Assembly: GCF_000214355.1 (NCBI RefSeq)
Contig: NC_015577.1
Location: 2,595,389 to 2,659,388, forward strand
Reading direction: 5' to 3'
From: Leadbettera azotonutricia ZAS-9
GTDB lineage: Bacteria > Spirochaetota > Spirochaetia > Treponematales > Breznakiellaceae
DNA: 64,000 nucleotides
In this document: piece by piece, positions 18,702 through 28,773 of the stretch
Layout of the letters: each line of letters starts with the position of its first letter
Position numbering within the stretch: position 1 is the first letter of the stretch
Program-made: the position numbers and the translations under genes
Notes under the pieces: generated by a model
The model's input: only the letters and a program-made list of their open reading frames with translations
Databases searched by the model: none
What the model was told of the DNA's origin: nothing

Positions 18702-19839
18702 GATGGCCTCCCTCTGATGCACCGGCTGTTGCCGCGTTCTGGGCCTTTCTGGCCTTCTCCTTCATCTGCCATTCAATGATGATCCTCACCCCTGCCCTAA
18801 GGGAGATGAATACTACCACAAGGCCCATAATAATCGAGGTGATTTCCTTAGGTATCTGCCTGGACTGCATGAGGGGCTGGGCAGATTTGAGCATGCCGAA
18901 GAGGAGGCCCGAGAGGGCTGTTCCCCAGGCGCTGCTGTTTCCTACCAGGGCAACCGCGATACCGTCAAAGCCGTAGCCGTCCTGTACCGAAAGCACCCTG
19001 CCGGCAGAAAAGCTGCCCAGGGAAACGATGGCCCCGGCAAGGCCCGCAAAGGCGCCGGCTATAGCCATCGCGGTAGTAATGCTGGTGTTTACGCTGATGC
19101 CCCCATAGCGGGCCGCTTCCTTGTTGAGGCCGGTGGCCCGGAGGGAATAGCCCAGGCGGGTCCTTCCCATGATTATCCAATAGAATAAAACCGCCGCAAT
19201 GGTAAGAAAAAGGCCGTAATTAAGCCGCGAATTATTGGTGACAGCTTCCAAAAAAGGGCTTGACAGGCGGGAAGTCACCGGCAGGGGCGGGGTCTGGAAG
19301 GTATTGGTCCCAGGTATGCGCATGGTCAATATGCGGGAGCCGTACTGGGCTATATAGTTCATCATGATAGTGGCAACTACTTCGGACACGCTGAACCTGG
19401 CTTTGAGGAACCCTACAATGCCACCCCAAACTGCACCCGCTATTATGGCAGCCAAAATTGCCATGAGCCAGTGAAGCCCCGGCACTTGGGGGAAATAGAG
19501 GGCCACAAACTGGGCTGCAGTAAGGCCCGCCACGTACTGGCCTTCAGCCCCTATATTGAAAAGCCCTGTCCGGGCCGCAAAACCCATGGAAAGCCCGCAG
19601 AGTATGAGGGGCATGGAGGCTACAATCCATTCCCCTATGTACCGCATATTCTGGGTGCCCCGGCGAAGATCCCAGCCCGAGACCACCTGCAAAATAGCCG
19701 AATACATTCCTGCGGGGTTCCTTCCTACCAGGAGTATCAAAATGGTTCCCACGAGAAAACCCAGGATCACCACTGCCACGGATACGAGGCCATCTGAACC
19801 AGTAAATACTTCGAGGATTCTATCTTTTAATTTAGGCAT
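18694..19839 (-). CDS. nucleoside ABC transporter permease (NupP/YufP-like)
   Basis: 381 residues, the longer of the paired permeases. It has an N-terminal membrane helix, then FAARTGLFNIGAEGQYVAG (the family signature), VVATIMMNYIA, and GYGFDGIAVALVG near the C-terminus. A Lys/Ala-rich cytoplasmic tail ends the protein. It overlaps the ATPase gene upstream by 8 nt and the next permease downstream by 8 nt, so all three are translationally coupled. Confidence 0.92.
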   Translation of the reverse strand: MPKLKDRILEVFTGSDGLVSVAVVILGFLVGTILILLVGRNPAGMYSAILQVVSGWDLRRGTQNMRYIGEWIVASMPLILCGLSMGFAARTGLFNIGAEGQYVAGLTAAQFVALYFPQVPGLHWLMAILAAIIAGAVWGGIVGFLKARFSVSEVVATIMMNYIAQYGSRILTMRIPGTNTFQTPPLPVTSRLSSPFLEAVTNNSRLNYGLFLTIAAVLFYWIIMGRTRLGYSLRATGLNKEAARYGGISVNTSITTAMAIAGAFAGLAGAIVSLGSFSAGRVLSVQDGYGFDGIAVALVGNSSAWGTALSGLLFGMLKSAQPLMQSRQIPKEITSIIMGLVVVFISLRAGVRIIIEWQMKEKARKAQNAATAGASEGGHHA

Positions 19840-21352
19840 GAAGCCCCCCCATCATGCTTCCAATGCGCCGCTCGTCAGCTTCGGAAGCTGCGACAACTCC
19901 CGCAATGGAACCTTTGGAAATAGCGGCTATCCTGTCGCAGAGGCCCAGGATCTCGTCGAGTTCAAAAGAAACGAGCAGCACTGCCCTGCCCTTGTCCCGT
20001 TCCTGTATTATCCTTTGGTGGATATATTCGATGGCGCCGACATCAAGGCCACGGGTGGGCTGGGACACAATAAGAAGTTCCGGCGAAAGGTCAATTTCCC
20101 GGGCAATGACCACCTTCTGCTGGTTCCCACCCGACATGGACTTGGCAGGCGTCGCCGGACCATTCCCTGCCCTGATGTCAAAATCGGCGATGAGGTCTTC
20201 GGCGTGCTTCACAATCACCGGGAACTGGAGAAAGCCAATGCTGTTAGAGTATGGTCTATGGCGGTAACTTTTGAGGATCAGGTTTTCATCCAGCCTGAAA
20301 TCCAGAATAAGGCCATGCTTATGCCGGTCTTCAGGAACCAGGCCCATGCCGCCCGAAATGCGGCCCCGTATGCTTTCGCGGGCAATATCCTTCCCTTTGA
20401 GCACAATACGGCCTGACTTTACCGGGAGGAGGCCTGAAATGGCCGACACAAGCTCGGACTGGCCGTTGCCGTCCACGCCCGCAATGCCCACTACCTCCCC
20501 TGCTCTCACTTCGAGGGAAAGGTCATGCACCGCAGGAATCCCCCGGGATCCTATAACCGTGAGATTCTCTATCTTCAATATAACATCGCCCGGTTGGGCC
20601 GGCTTCTTGTCGATTTTAAAACTGACCGCGCGGCCCACCATTTTCTCGGCCAGCTCCCCTTCGTCGGCCTCTGATACGAGGACTGTGTCGATACGCTTGC
20701 CCCTGCGCAGCACAGTGCAGCGGTCGGCAGCGGCTTTTATCTCCCGGAGCTTATGGGTGATGAACACGATAGTCTTGCCTTCGGCCTTGAGGCGGCGAAA
20801 AATGGTTAAAAGCTCGTCGATTTCCTGGGGGGTAAGGACTGCGGTGGGCTCGTCGAAAATGAGTATGCTGGCATCCCTATAGAGAATTTTGAGGATCTCC
20901 ACCCGCTGCTGCATTCCCACTGTGATATTCTCGATGCGGGCTTTGGGGTCCACAGCAAGGCCGTAAGTTTCGGAAAGCTGGGCTACCCGTTTTTCAGCGG
21001 TTCTGAGATCGAGATTGCCCCAGGGGTTTGAAGGCTCCAGGCCCAGGACTATGTTTTCGGTAACCGTGAAATTGTGAACCAGTTTGAAGTGCTGGTGAAC
21101 CATGCCGATTTTGAGGCTGGTGGCATCGTTGGGACTGCGGATTTGGACTTCCTTGCCCCGGATTTTGATGATGCCCCCATCGGGTTCGTAGAGACCGAAA
21201 AGTATGGACATAAGGGTGGACTTGCCTGCCCCGTTTTCCCCAAGCAGGGCGTGGATTTCACCCTCCTCAACCTCGAAACGTATACGGTCGTTGGCAACTA
21301 TGCCGGGGAAGATCTTGGTGATATCGAGCATTTCTATAGCTGGGCTGCCCAT
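19832..21352 (-). CDS. nucleoside/sugar-type ABC transporter ATPase with two ATPase domains
   Basis: 506 residues with two tandem ATP-binding cassettes, as in the MglA/RbsA/NupO group. The first has LLGENGAGKSTLMSIL and a signature region reading ITVGMQQRVEILKIL. The second has the degenerate P-loop VAGVDGNGQSELV and MSGGNQQKVVIARE with LIVSQPTRGLDVG. This asymmetry is normal for the family. ATG 21352 follows a GAGGAGTGAGGA region. It heads the nupOPQ-deoD operon and is divergent from oppA. The matching BMP lipoprotein lies at 27536-28684. Confidence 0.93.
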   Translation of the reverse strand: MGSPAIEMLDITKIFPGIVANDRIRFEVEEGEIHALLGENGAGKSTLMSILFGLYEPDGGIIKIRGKEVQIRSPNDATSLKIGMVHQHFKLVHNFTVTENIVLGLEPSNPWGNLDLRTAEKRVAQLSETYGLAVDPKARIENITVGMQQRVEILKILYRDASILIFDEPTAVLTPQEIDELLTIFRRLKAEGKTIVFITHKLREIKAAADRCTVLRRGKRIDTVLVSEADEGELAEKMVGRAVSFKIDKKPAQPGDVILKIENLTVIGSRGIPAVHDLSLEVRAGEVVGIAGVDGNGQSELVSAISGLLPVKSGRIVLKGKDIARESIRGRISGGMGLVPEDRHKHGLILDFRLDENLILKSYRHRPYSNSIGFLQFPVIVKHAEDLIADFDIRAGNGPATPAKSMSGGNQQKVVIAREIDLSPELLIVSQPTRGLDVGAIEYIHQRIIQERDKGRAVLLVSFELDEILGLCDRIAAISKGSIAGVVAASEADERRIGSMMGGLHA

Positions 21353-21423
21353 TCCTCACTCCTCATATTAGCATTATGCCCTATTATCCCGGAAAAAGAA
21401 ACAGGAAAAAACAGGAAAATTAC

Positions 21424-21452
21424 TTGTACCTTCCTATAATTCTTAGTATAAT
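21424..21452 (+). promoter_or_regulatory. promoter of the opp operon
   Basis: TTGTAC (21424-21429), a 17-nt spacer and TATAAT (21447-21452), 34 nt before ATG 21487. A second TATAAT lies inside the spacer at 21435-21440. Confidence 0.65.
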
Positions 21453-21486
21453 TAGTGGATATTTTCTATAATAATGGAGGTTTTCT

Positions 21487-23088
21487 ATGATGAAAAGAAG
21501 TTTGATTCTGGCACTAAGCTTGGCCGTCATTTCCGGCGCGCTTTTTGCCGGCGGCGGTCAGAGCAGCAGTGCTGCATCCAGTGGCGCGAAAGCATCTGCT
21601 GAATTCGTAGTCGGGAACGGGACTGAAATCCAGTCCATCGATCCCTCCCAGATTGAAGGCGTGCCGGAAGCCCGGGTTAATATGGCCCTCTTCGAAGGCC
21701 TTGCGACTTATAACCCCAAAACCAACAAAGCCGAACCCGGGGTAGCTGAAAGCTGGACTATCAGCGCCGATGGATCGGTGCTTACCTTTAAGATCCGGCC
21801 CAACCTGGTTTGGAGCGATGGCACACCCATCAATGCCCAGACCTTTGTAGATTCATGGCTGTATCATCTCAACCCCACTACAGGTTCCGAATATGCGTAC
21901 ATGCCCGGCATGGTGATAAAAGGCGCCGACCTGTATAACACCCAGGGCGGGAAGCCTTCGGATGTCGCTATCCGTGCAGTAAATCCTACCACCTTTGAAG
22001 TGACCCTGGTCGGAAACGTACCCTATGCCATCGACATGATGGCCCACTATGCGTTCAATCCCCTGCCCGTACATGTCATTCAGAAATACGGCGCCGACTG
22101 GATCAAGAAAGAAAACTTCGTAAGTAACGGCCCATTTGTACTCCAGGAATGGATCCCCAACGATCACCTCACCGTAATTCCCAATGACAAATACTGGAAC
22201 AAAGCCAATGTGCACCTATCCAAGATCACCTTCCTCCCCATCGAAGACACCAACACTGCTTATCAGGCTTATAAGAATGGAGAAATTGACTGGAGTACCA
22301 ACATCCCCCTGGCAATCATCGACCAGCTCAAACTGGAAAAGGATTACCATGTCCAAACCCAGCTGGGTTCCTATTTCTATTATATTAATATGAGCCATCC
22401 CATACTCAAGGATGTGAGAATACGCAAGGCCCTCTCCATGTCCTTTGACCGCCAGGAACTCATCGACAGGGTAATTAAGGGTGGACAGGTTCCTGCTTTT
22501 GCCCTTGCCCCTCCCATCGGGGATTACAAACCCGCTACCGGCACCGGTTATGATCTTGCAGCTGCCAAAAGACTCCTTGCGGAAGCAGGGTATCCTGATG
22601 GTCGCGGCCTCCCCACATTCCAGATTATCTACAATACTTTGGACGCCCACAAGGTTATTGCCGAGTACCTCCAGCAGGTATGGAAGAACAACCTGGGCGT
22701 CAATGTAACCCTTCAGAATCTTGAATGGGCCACCTTCCTTGATGAAAGGAAAACTTCCCGGATGGAACTGGGCCGGGCCGGATGGATTGCCGACTATGCG
22801 GATGCCCAGAATTTCCTTGACCTTATTGTCACAGGCGGCGGCAATAACGACGGCCACTACAGTAATCCCCAGTACGACGCCCTGATTCGCCGGGCTTCTG
22901 CCATGCCTGGCGGCACTGCCCGCGATCAGATACTGCACCAGGCTGAAGAAATTGCCATCACCCAGGATCAGGTGGTTATCCCCATTTACTATTATGTATC
23001 CCAGAACATTATCAATCTGGATAAATGGGACGGCTGGTACACCAATCCCCAGGATTCACACCCCTGGGTAGGTATCAAGAGAAAGTAA
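21487..23088 (+). CDS. oppA: oligopeptide ABC transporter substrate-binding protein
   Basis: 533 residues of the SBP family 5 (OppA/DppA). An N-terminal signal peptide ends in GALFAGGGQ; there is no lipobox cysteine, so it is predicted to be periplasmic rather than lipid-anchored. Typical segments are LFEGLATYNPKTNK, AESWTISADGSVLTFKIR and FVSNGPFVLQEW, with VRIKALSMSF-like VRIRKALSMSFDRQELI in the middle. GGAGG precedes ATG 21487. It is the first gene of oppABCDF and binds peptides for uptake. Confidence 0.93.
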   Translation: MMKRSLILALSLAVISGALFAGGGQSSSAASSGAKASAEFVVGNGTEIQSIDPSQIEGVPEARVNMALFEGLATYNPKTNKAEPGVAESWTISADGSVLTFKIRPNLVWSDGTPINAQTFVDSWLYHLNPTTGSEYAYMPGMVIKGADLYNTQGGKPSDVAIRAVNPTTFEVTLVGNVPYAIDMMAHYAFNPLPVHVIQKYGADWIKKENFVSNGPFVLQEWIPNDHLTVIPNDKYWNKANVHLSKITFLPIEDTNTAYQAYKNGEIDWSTNIPLAIIDQLKLEKDYHVQTQLGSYFYYINMSHPILKDVRIRKALSMSFDRQELIDRVIKGGQVPAFALAPPIGDYKPATGTGYDLAAAKRLLAEAGYPDGRGLPTFQIIYNTLDAHKVIAEYLQQVWKNNLGVNVTLQNLEWATFLDERKTSRMELGRAGWIADYADAQNFLDLIVTGGGNNDGHYSNPQYDALIRRASAMPGGTARDQILHQAEEIAITQDQVVIPIYYYVSQNIINLDKWDGWYTNPQDSHPWVGIKRK

Positions 23089-23109
23089 TTCTGCTAAAGG
23101 ATAAAAGCC

Positions 23110-24039
23110 ATGGGGCGTTTCGTACTGCGGAGGCTGATTAGTATAATTCCTACGATGTTCATCATCGTTACTGTCAGCTTCTTCATGATGCGAGCCGCCC
23201 CGGGCGGTCCTTTCTCCAGAGAAAAAGAAGTCCCCCCTGCAGTCCTTGAGAACCTGCTTCGAAAGTACCACATGGACGAAAGCCTGCCTCGTCAGTATCT
23301 CCGCTTTTTAGGGGATGTAGTGAGGGGCGACCTGGGACCTTCATTTAAAAATAAAGATTTCACAGTAAATCAACTAATCGGCCAGAGTCTTCCCAATTCC
23401 CTTATATTGGGCTTAACCTCATTGACTATCGCATTAGTATTGGGTGTGCTTTTTGGCATTATTTCTGCGATTAAGCAAAATTCAGTTTTGGACTATACCA
23501 CCATGTCCATTGCGGTCACAGGAATATCTGTTCCCATGTTCGTAGCAGGGCCAGTGCTGATGCTGATATTCGCAGTATGGCTAAAATGGCTCCCAACCCA
23601 GGGCTGGATCACCGGACGTCAGGGCATAAAAACGCTCATACTGCCCGCCGTTACCCTTTCCATGCCCTACTTTGCCTACATTGCCCGCTTATCCAGGGCA
23701 AGCATACTCGAAGCCCTGCGTTCGGATTATGTACGAACTGCCAGAGCCAAGGGCCTTTCCATGCCGGTTATCATGGTAAAGCATGTCCTTAAAGGCGCTC
23801 TTCTCCCGGTAGTAAGTTATTTGGGGCCTGCCTGCGCCGGTATTGTTACAGGTTCGGTAGTAGTGGAGAGCATTTTTGTTGTTCCCGGCCTGGGCACATT
23901 TTTTGTGCGTTCCGCATTGAACAGGGATTATACCCTGATTATGGGGACAGTAATTGTTTATTCCCTGATTTTGGTATTGATGAATTTTGTAGTGGATATT
24001 ATTTACGGGTTCCTGGATCCCCGGATCTCATACCGGTAG
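23110..24039 (+). CDS. oppB: oligopeptide ABC transporter permease OppB
   Basis: 309 residues. It starts MGRFVLRRLISIIPTMFIIV, the usual first helix of OppB/DppB, and carries MRAAPGGPF and the cytoplasmic EAA loop RSDYVRTARAKGLS that contacts the ATPases. About six membrane segments are visible. It lies 21 nt after oppA and 12 nt before oppC. Confidence 0.95.
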   Translation: MGRFVLRRLISIIPTMFIIVTVSFFMMRAAPGGPFSREKEVPPAVLENLLRKYHMDESLPRQYLRFLGDVVRGDLGPSFKNKDFTVNQLIGQSLPNSLILGLTSLTIALVLGVLFGIISAIKQNSVLDYTTMSIAVTGISVPMFVAGPVLMLIFAVWLKWLPTQGWITGRQGIKTLILPAVTLSMPYFAYIARLSRASILEALRSDYVRTARAKGLSMPVIMVKHVLKGALLPVVSYLGPACAGIVTGSVVVESIFVVPGLGTFFVRSALNRDYTLIMGTVIVYSLILVLMNFVVDIIYGFLDPRISYR

Positions 24040-24051
24040 AGGCAGCGCACG

Positions 24052-25122
24052 ATGAAAAAGTTTAATTTTTCTACTACTCCAAAGGCTGATGCTGCCCTTA
24101 ATGAATTCAACCAGGAAGTCAAGGCTGTTTCACTTACCCAGGATGCCTGGAAGCGGCTTAAAAAAAATAAAATGGCTGTTTTTGGCTTGGCAATTGTGCT
24201 GTTTTATTTTGCCTTGTCCGTTTTCGCGCCTTTGCTGCCTTTTTATCCTTATGAAAGGCAGGAGATTCTGCATACCTATCTGCCCCCTTCTTTTGACAGG
24301 GCAGGGAATGTGATGATCAAAATGCGGGAAGCTTACCTTGTCAAAGTAATGGCTATGGAAGGTCGTACTGAACACAATAACGCCGAAAAAAAAGAACTTG
24401 CGGCTATGCGTCTGGATATTGAGAGTAATCCTGTGCACCAGCGGATCTATATATTGGGGACTGATATTTTGGGAAGGGATATGCTTTCGCGGGTGATCTA
24501 TGGCGGAAGAATTTCCATAGGCATTGGCGTATTGGGAACCATTACGGCGCTTCTTATCGGTATTTTCTTCGGTGCTGTAGCGGGCTACGTGGGCGGAAGG
24601 CTCGATGAACTCATCATGCGTTTTGTGGATGTTATGTACGGGCTTCCCTATATGTTAATTGTAATAATACTTATGGCCATTATGGGGAGGAATATATTTA
24701 TCCTTTTTATGGCAATTGCTTTAGTATCCTGGCTTACCATCGCCCGGGTTGTGCGGGGGCAGATCATTTCCCTTAAAAATGCCGAATTTGTGCAGGCTGC
24801 CCAATCCGTGGGCGCCGGTACTGCAAGAATAATCAGAAAACATTTGCTCCCCAATACTTTGGGGATTATCATAGTATATTCCACCTTATCCCTCCCGAGC
24901 TTCATCATGAACGAGAGTTTCCTTTCCTTTTTGGGGCTGGGCGTTTCTGCGCCTTTGGCGTCCTGGGGCTCCCTGGTTTCGGAAGGGGTCAAGGGAATGG
25001 AACTCTACCCATGGCTGCTCATTGCCCCCGCAGTAGCAATGACCGTGTTCCTCTTCGCCATGAACTTTTTGGGCGACGGCTTAAGGGATTCTTTTGATCC
25101 CCAAAGCAAGAACAGGGTTTAG
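24052..25122 (+). CDS. oppC: oligopeptide ABC transporter permease OppC
   Basis: 356 residues. It has the N-terminal OppC segment DAWKRLKKNKMAVFGLAIV, then GTDILGRDMLSRVIYGGRIS and the EAA loop NAEFVQAAQSVGAG. A long hydrophilic insert (about residues 75-130, charged and probably periplasmic) lies between the first two membrane helices, making it some 50 residues longer than many OppC proteins. Forms the channel with OppB. Confidence 0.95.
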   Translation: MKKFNFSTTPKADAALNEFNQEVKAVSLTQDAWKRLKKNKMAVFGLAIVLFYFALSVFAPLLPFYPYERQEILHTYLPPSFDRAGNVMIKMREAYLVKVMAMEGRTEHNNAEKKELAAMRLDIESNPVHQRIYILGTDILGRDMLSRVIYGGRISIGIGVLGTITALLIGIFFGAVAGYVGGRLDELIMRFVDVMYGLPYMLIVIILMAIMGRNIFILFMAIALVSWLTIARVVRGQIISLKNAEFVQAAQSVGAGTARIIRKHLLPNTLGIIIVYSTLSLPSFIMNESFLSFLGLGVSAPLASWGSLVSEGVKGMELYPWLLIAPAVAMTVFLFAMNFLGDGLRDSFDPQSKNRV

Positions 25123-25130
25123 GGGGGGAT

Positions 25131-26135
25131 ATGGCAAACAGCATTGACCTTGAGAACAGCGAGACCGTACTGGAGGTAAAAAATCTCAGGACCCATTTCT
25201 TCACCGGCGATGGCGTGGTAAAGGCGGTAGACGATGTGAGCTTCTCCCTTCGCAAGGGGGAGGTCATGGGCATAGTGGGAGAATCGGGTTCAGGCAAATC
25301 GGTTACGAACCTTTCCATAATGAACCTGGTGCAGACGCCTCCGGGCAAAATCGTGGGCGGGGAAGTGCTTTTCCATGGGGATGATATACTCAGGATGAAC
25401 GAGAAGCAAATCCGTTCCATACGGGGTGCGAAAATCTCCATGATCTTCCAGGACCCCATGACAAGCCTCAACCCTTTCCTGCGGATTTCTACCCAGATGA
25501 TCGAAACCCTGCGGCTCCACGAAAAGCAATCAAAAAAGGAAGCCAAGAAACGAGCCATAGAGATGCTTACCCTGGCCGGCATTCCCGCTGCGGAACAGCG
25601 CATAGACGCCTACCCCCACCAGTTTTCAGGCGGCATGTGCCAGCGGGTGATGATTGCCATGGGGCTTTCCTGCAACCCTGAAATACTCATTGCTGATGAG
25701 CCTACAAGCGCGCTTGATGTTACCATACAGGCCCAGATTCTGGATTTGATGAAGGGCCTTACCAATAAATTCGGAACCGCAGTAATACTCATAACCCATT
25801 CCCTGGGCGTGGTGGCGGGTATGTGCGATACTATTTATGTCATGTATGCGGGCCGTGTTGTGGAGCGGGGCCTTACAGCGGATATTTTCGAAAATCCCCG
25901 CCACCCCTATACACGGGGGCTTATCAAATCAGTACCCAGGCTTGACAGGCAGAACCAGGATCGGCTCTTTTCCATTCCGGGCCAGCCGCCCAATGTGATA
26001 GACCTGCCGCCCTGCTGCCCCTTCTTCCCCCGCTGCCCTGATGCAAAGGGTATCTGCAAAACCCAATACCCCGATGAAACCGATTACGGCTCGGGCCACA
26101 GGGCAGCCTGCTGGAACAATGGGGGTGCGGCATGA
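25131..26135 (+). CDS. oppD: oligopeptide ABC transporter ATPase OppD
   Basis: 334 residues with Walker A GESGSGKS, signature FSGGMCQRVMIAMG and Walker B ILIADEPTSALD. The C-terminal oligo-HPY region has the cysteine cluster CPFFPRCPDAKGIC, found in many Opp/Dpp ATPases and able to bind an iron-sulphur cluster in some. A strong AGGGGGGG site precedes ATG. It overlaps oppF by 4 nt (ATGA). Confidence 0.95.
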   Translation: MANSIDLENSETVLEVKNLRTHFFTGDGVVKAVDDVSFSLRKGEVMGIVGESGSGKSVTNLSIMNLVQTPPGKIVGGEVLFHGDDILRMNEKQIRSIRGAKISMIFQDPMTSLNPFLRISTQMIETLRLHEKQSKKEAKKRAIEMLTLAGIPAAEQRIDAYPHQFSGGMCQRVMIAMGLSCNPEILIADEPTSALDVTIQAQILDLMKGLTNKFGTAVILITHSLGVVAGMCDTIYVMYAGRVVERGLTADIFENPRHPYTRGLIKSVPRLDRQNQDRLFSIPGQPPNVIDLPPCCPFFPRCPDAKGICKTQYPDETDYGSGHRAACWNNGGAA

Positions 26136-27136
26136 ATGACAATCACGACACAGATTTACTGAGGGTCGAAAACCTCCGTATGCATTTCCCCGCAGGTACT
26201 AAAGGTTTTATAAAAAGAGAAAAGCAATTTATTTACGCAGTGGATGGCATTTCTTTTTCCATCGGGAAAGGCGAAACCCTGGGCCTTGTAGGCGAATCAG
26301 GCTGCGGCAAATCCACAGTGGTCAGGGCATTGGCAAGGCTCTATACCCCCACATCGGGGGATGTGTACCTCCATGGCAAGAATTTTTCTACCATGAACAA
26401 GCGGGAGCTCCTGGAAGCCCGCAGGAATATGCAGATCGTTTTCCAGAACCCCTACGCTTCACTCAACCCCCGCATGACCACTGCGGATATCATCGCGGAA
26501 CCCATGCGCATATACCGCAGGCTGGGGCTCCTTGAGATGGCGGACGGGGAGATCGAAAACAGGGTAGAAAAACTCATGGATCTGGTAGGGCTTTTGAAAT
26601 TCTACAAAAACCGCTACCCCCACGAATTTTCGGGAGGTCAACGGCAGCGCATAGGCATTGCCCGCTCCCTGGCTTTGAACCCCCAGCTTATTTTGGCGGA
26701 CGAGCCTGTCTCGGCCCTGGATGTTTCCATACAGGCCCAAATTTTGAATCTCTTTAAGGATATACAGAAAGAATTCGGCCTCTCGTATCTTTTTATTGCC
26801 CACGATCTTGCGGTCATCGAATATATTTCCGACCGCATCGCGGTAATGTATCTGGGAAAAATTGTGGAAATGAGCGGATACCAGGATCTCTATAAAAATC
26901 CGCTGCATCCCTACACTCAGGCACTTTTGTCTTCAGCGCCCATACCGGACCCGAAGATTGAGGCTGAGCGCAAACGTATTATTTTGACAGGGGATGTGCC
27001 CTCACCTAACGTGCAGAGGCCGGGCTGTTATTTCTACGACCGCTGCCCCCGCCGCATGGATAAATGCAAACAGGAGCAGCCGGTTTTAAAAACTGTTACA
27101 GAAGGCCACCAGGTGGCGTGCTTCTTACAGGAGTGA
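26132..27136 (+). CDS. oppF: oligopeptide ABC transporter ATPase OppF
   Basis: 334 residues with Walker A GESGCGKS, signature [15 protein letters not shown], Walker [13 protein letters not shown] and the C-terminal cysteine cluster [14 protein letters not shown]. It pairs with OppD as the heterodimeric motor. It is the last gene of the operon and converges with the small secreted-protein gene at 27141 (4-nt gap); no hairpin terminator is visible between them. Confidence 0.95.
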   Translation: MNDNHDTDLLRVENLRMHFPAGTKGFIKREKQFIYAVDGISFSIGKGETLGLVGESGCGKSTVVRALARLYTPTSGDVYLHGKNFSTMNKRELLEARRNMQIVFQNPYASLNPRMTTADIIAEPMRIYRRLGLLEMADGEIENRVEKLMDLVGLLKFYKNRYPHEFSGGQRQRIGIARSLALNPQLILADEPVSALDVSIQAQILNLFKDIQKEFGLSYLFIAHDLAVIEYISDRIAVMYLGKIVEMSGYQDLYKNPLHPYTQALLSSAPIPDPKIEAERKRIILTGDVPSPNVQRPGCYFYDRCPRRMDKCKQEQPVLKTVTEGHQVACFLQE

Positions 27137-27140
27137 CAAT

Positions 27141-27509
27141 TTACTTTTTAAGACTCTCCAGCCAATTGGTGTATTCATTAACCAAAGCGTCATACTGTTT
27201 AAGCAAATCTTCCAATTCACCTCGGAGCTTGCTGACAATTTCAGCAGATGGCTCTGAATTGCGGACAGCGGCTTGCAACGATGTGCTTTTACGCTGCATC
27301 TGTACCAAAAGGTCATTATATTGCCTTTCATATTCCGTGCGCTTGGCGTCATTCTGGACACGATCATTATCTATATTTGCCTGATCCAAAATAGAATGGT
27401 ACTTGGTGGAATTATGATCCATGCGGTTGCCAAGATCAGTATACCTGTCCCATGCAAAAACCGATGAAGCCATCCCTAAAATCAACGCAATTAAAATTAA
27501 TTTTCTCAT
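27141..27509 (-). CDS. small secreted coiled-coil protein
   Basis: 122 residues. A signal peptide (MRKLILIALILGMASSVFA) is followed by a charged helical region rich in Gln, Asn and Glu with heptad-like leucines (about 60-120). No family is recognised. AGGAGA precedes ATG 27509. It lies 26 nt downstream of the BMP lipoprotein gene on the same strand and may share its transcript. A periplasmic structural or chaperone-like role is possible, but this is only a guess. Confidence 0.7.
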   Translation of the reverse strand: MRKLILIALILGMASSVFAWDRYTDLGNRMDHNSTKYHSILDQANIDNDRVQNDAKRTEYERQYNDLLVQMQRKSTSLQAAVRNSEPSAEIVSKLRGELEDLLKQYDALVNEYTNWLESLKK

Positions 27510-27535
27510 AACAATATCTCCTTGTTGTATGACCT

Positions 27536-28684
27536 TTAGTTATCCTGGGCTTTAAGATCCTGGGGGAAGCCCGCGATCTTTTTGGCATCCGCATTGGTGG
27601 CAGCGATTTTGATCTGCCCCGAAACGATCTGCTGTTTCACCTGCTGAAGCTGCGACTTAATATCGGCAGTGATGGCAGGGTTGGTGGTGGAATAGCCCAC
27701 GCCTTCAGCCTTAAGATCCAGGGTGATGACTTCGCCTTTAAAGGCATTGTTCTTTACGGCATTGAGGCCGTAGACAAGGCTCGTCTCTACTTGCTTAAGC
27801 ATGGAGGTGAGAACCGCCGATTCCGTAGAATTGGGGAGGAGCCCTTCTTCGTGCTGATCGGAATCGACGCCTATGGCCCATACATTGCGGCCTGCCTGGC
27901 GGTATTCTTTGGCCTGGGCAATGGTGCCATTGCCTGAACCGCCGGCTGCGGAATAGATGGCGTAAACACCGGAATCATACCAGTTCTTGGCCTGTGTTTT
28001 GGCAAGGGCAGGTTCGCCCCAGCTATTCACGTAGTAGTCCACGATCTGGGCATTGGGGAATACGGAAAGTATACCCTGCACATAGCCTACCTCAAATTTG
28101 GTAATGGTTGTGCCGGGCACGCCGCCTATAAAACCGAAGCGGGGATTGGCAATATTGTCGGCTTTGGCCTTGAGGGCTGCGGCGACGCCTACGAGGTAGG
28201 AGCCTTCATGCTCGGCAAACATCGCCTGAAGAACGTTGGGGAGATTTACCCAGTCAACGTCAACGATCATGTACTTCTGATTGGGGTTCTGGGCGGCAAC
28301 TTCCGCCAGGGCGTCGGCAAAGGTAAAGCCCGTGGTAACGATGAGGCTGTAGCCTTCGTCAGTGGCCTGCCTGATATTGGGGATATACATATCCTGGGTC
28401 TGGGCGGTTACCACATCGTAGGATTTTCCCCTCTTGGTGGTGTTCTGCCAGGTATCGCCGTAGAATTCCAGGATGCCCCGCCAGGCGGCTGCATTGAAGG
28501 ATTTGTCGTCAATGCCCGTGGCGTCTGTGAGCAAGCTGACAGTTACTTCCGGGGCAGCCGGAACGGCTGTAGTAGCCGGGGCAGCCGAAGTCGAGGCAGG
28601 GGCGGCCTTTTTATTGCACGCCGCCGTTACCAGGGCGACGGCAACCAGCGCCGCAACAACAATTCCATTAAGTATCCTTTTCAT
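27536..28684 (-). CDS. BMP/PnrA-family nucleoside-binding lipoprotein
   Basis: 382 residues. The N-terminus is a lipoprotein signal with lipobox VTAAC, followed by an Ala/Pro-rich linker. The domain has the BMP hallmark DATGIDDKSFN, YSLIVTTGF, KYMIVDVDW, GFIGGVPG, YSAAGGSGNGT and IGVDSDQ. In T. pallidum the relative PnrA (TmpC) binds purine nucleosides. Here it should feed the ABC transporter at 17787-21352, from which it is separated by the opposing opp operon. GGAGG precedes ATG 28684, and a strong promoter lies upstream. Confidence 0.92.
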   Translation of the reverse strand: MKRILNGIVVAALVAVALVTAACNKKAAPASTSAAPATTAVPAAPEVTVSLLTDATGIDDKSFNAAAWRGILEFYGDTWQNTTKRGKSYDVVTAQTQDMYIPNIRQATDEGYSLIVTTGFTFADALAEVAAQNPNQKYMIVDVDWVNLPNVLQAMFAEHEGSYLVGVAAALKAKADNIANPRFGFIGGVPGTTITKFEVGYVQGILSVFPNAQIVDYYVNSWGEPALAKTQAKNWYDSGVYAIYSAAGGSGNGTIAQAKEYRQAGRNVWAIGVDSDQHEEGLLPNSTESAVLTSMLKQVETSLVYGLNAVKNNAFKGEVITLDLKAEGVGYSTTNPAITADIKSQLQQVKQQIVSGQIKIAATNADAKKIAGFPQDLKAQDN

Positions 28685-28722
28685 AATATTCCTCCTATTT
28701 AAACAATATGAATCATGTTTTA

Positions 28723-28751
28723 ATGATACTTCATTGCGGCTTACAGGTCAA
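28723..28751 (-). promoter_or_regulatory. promoter of the BMP lipoprotein gene
   Basis: On the minus strand TTGACC (28746-28751) and TATCAT (28723-28728) are separated by 17 nt. Confidence 0.6.
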
Positions 28752-28773
28752 GAAACCCTGGATTCAGGCATCA

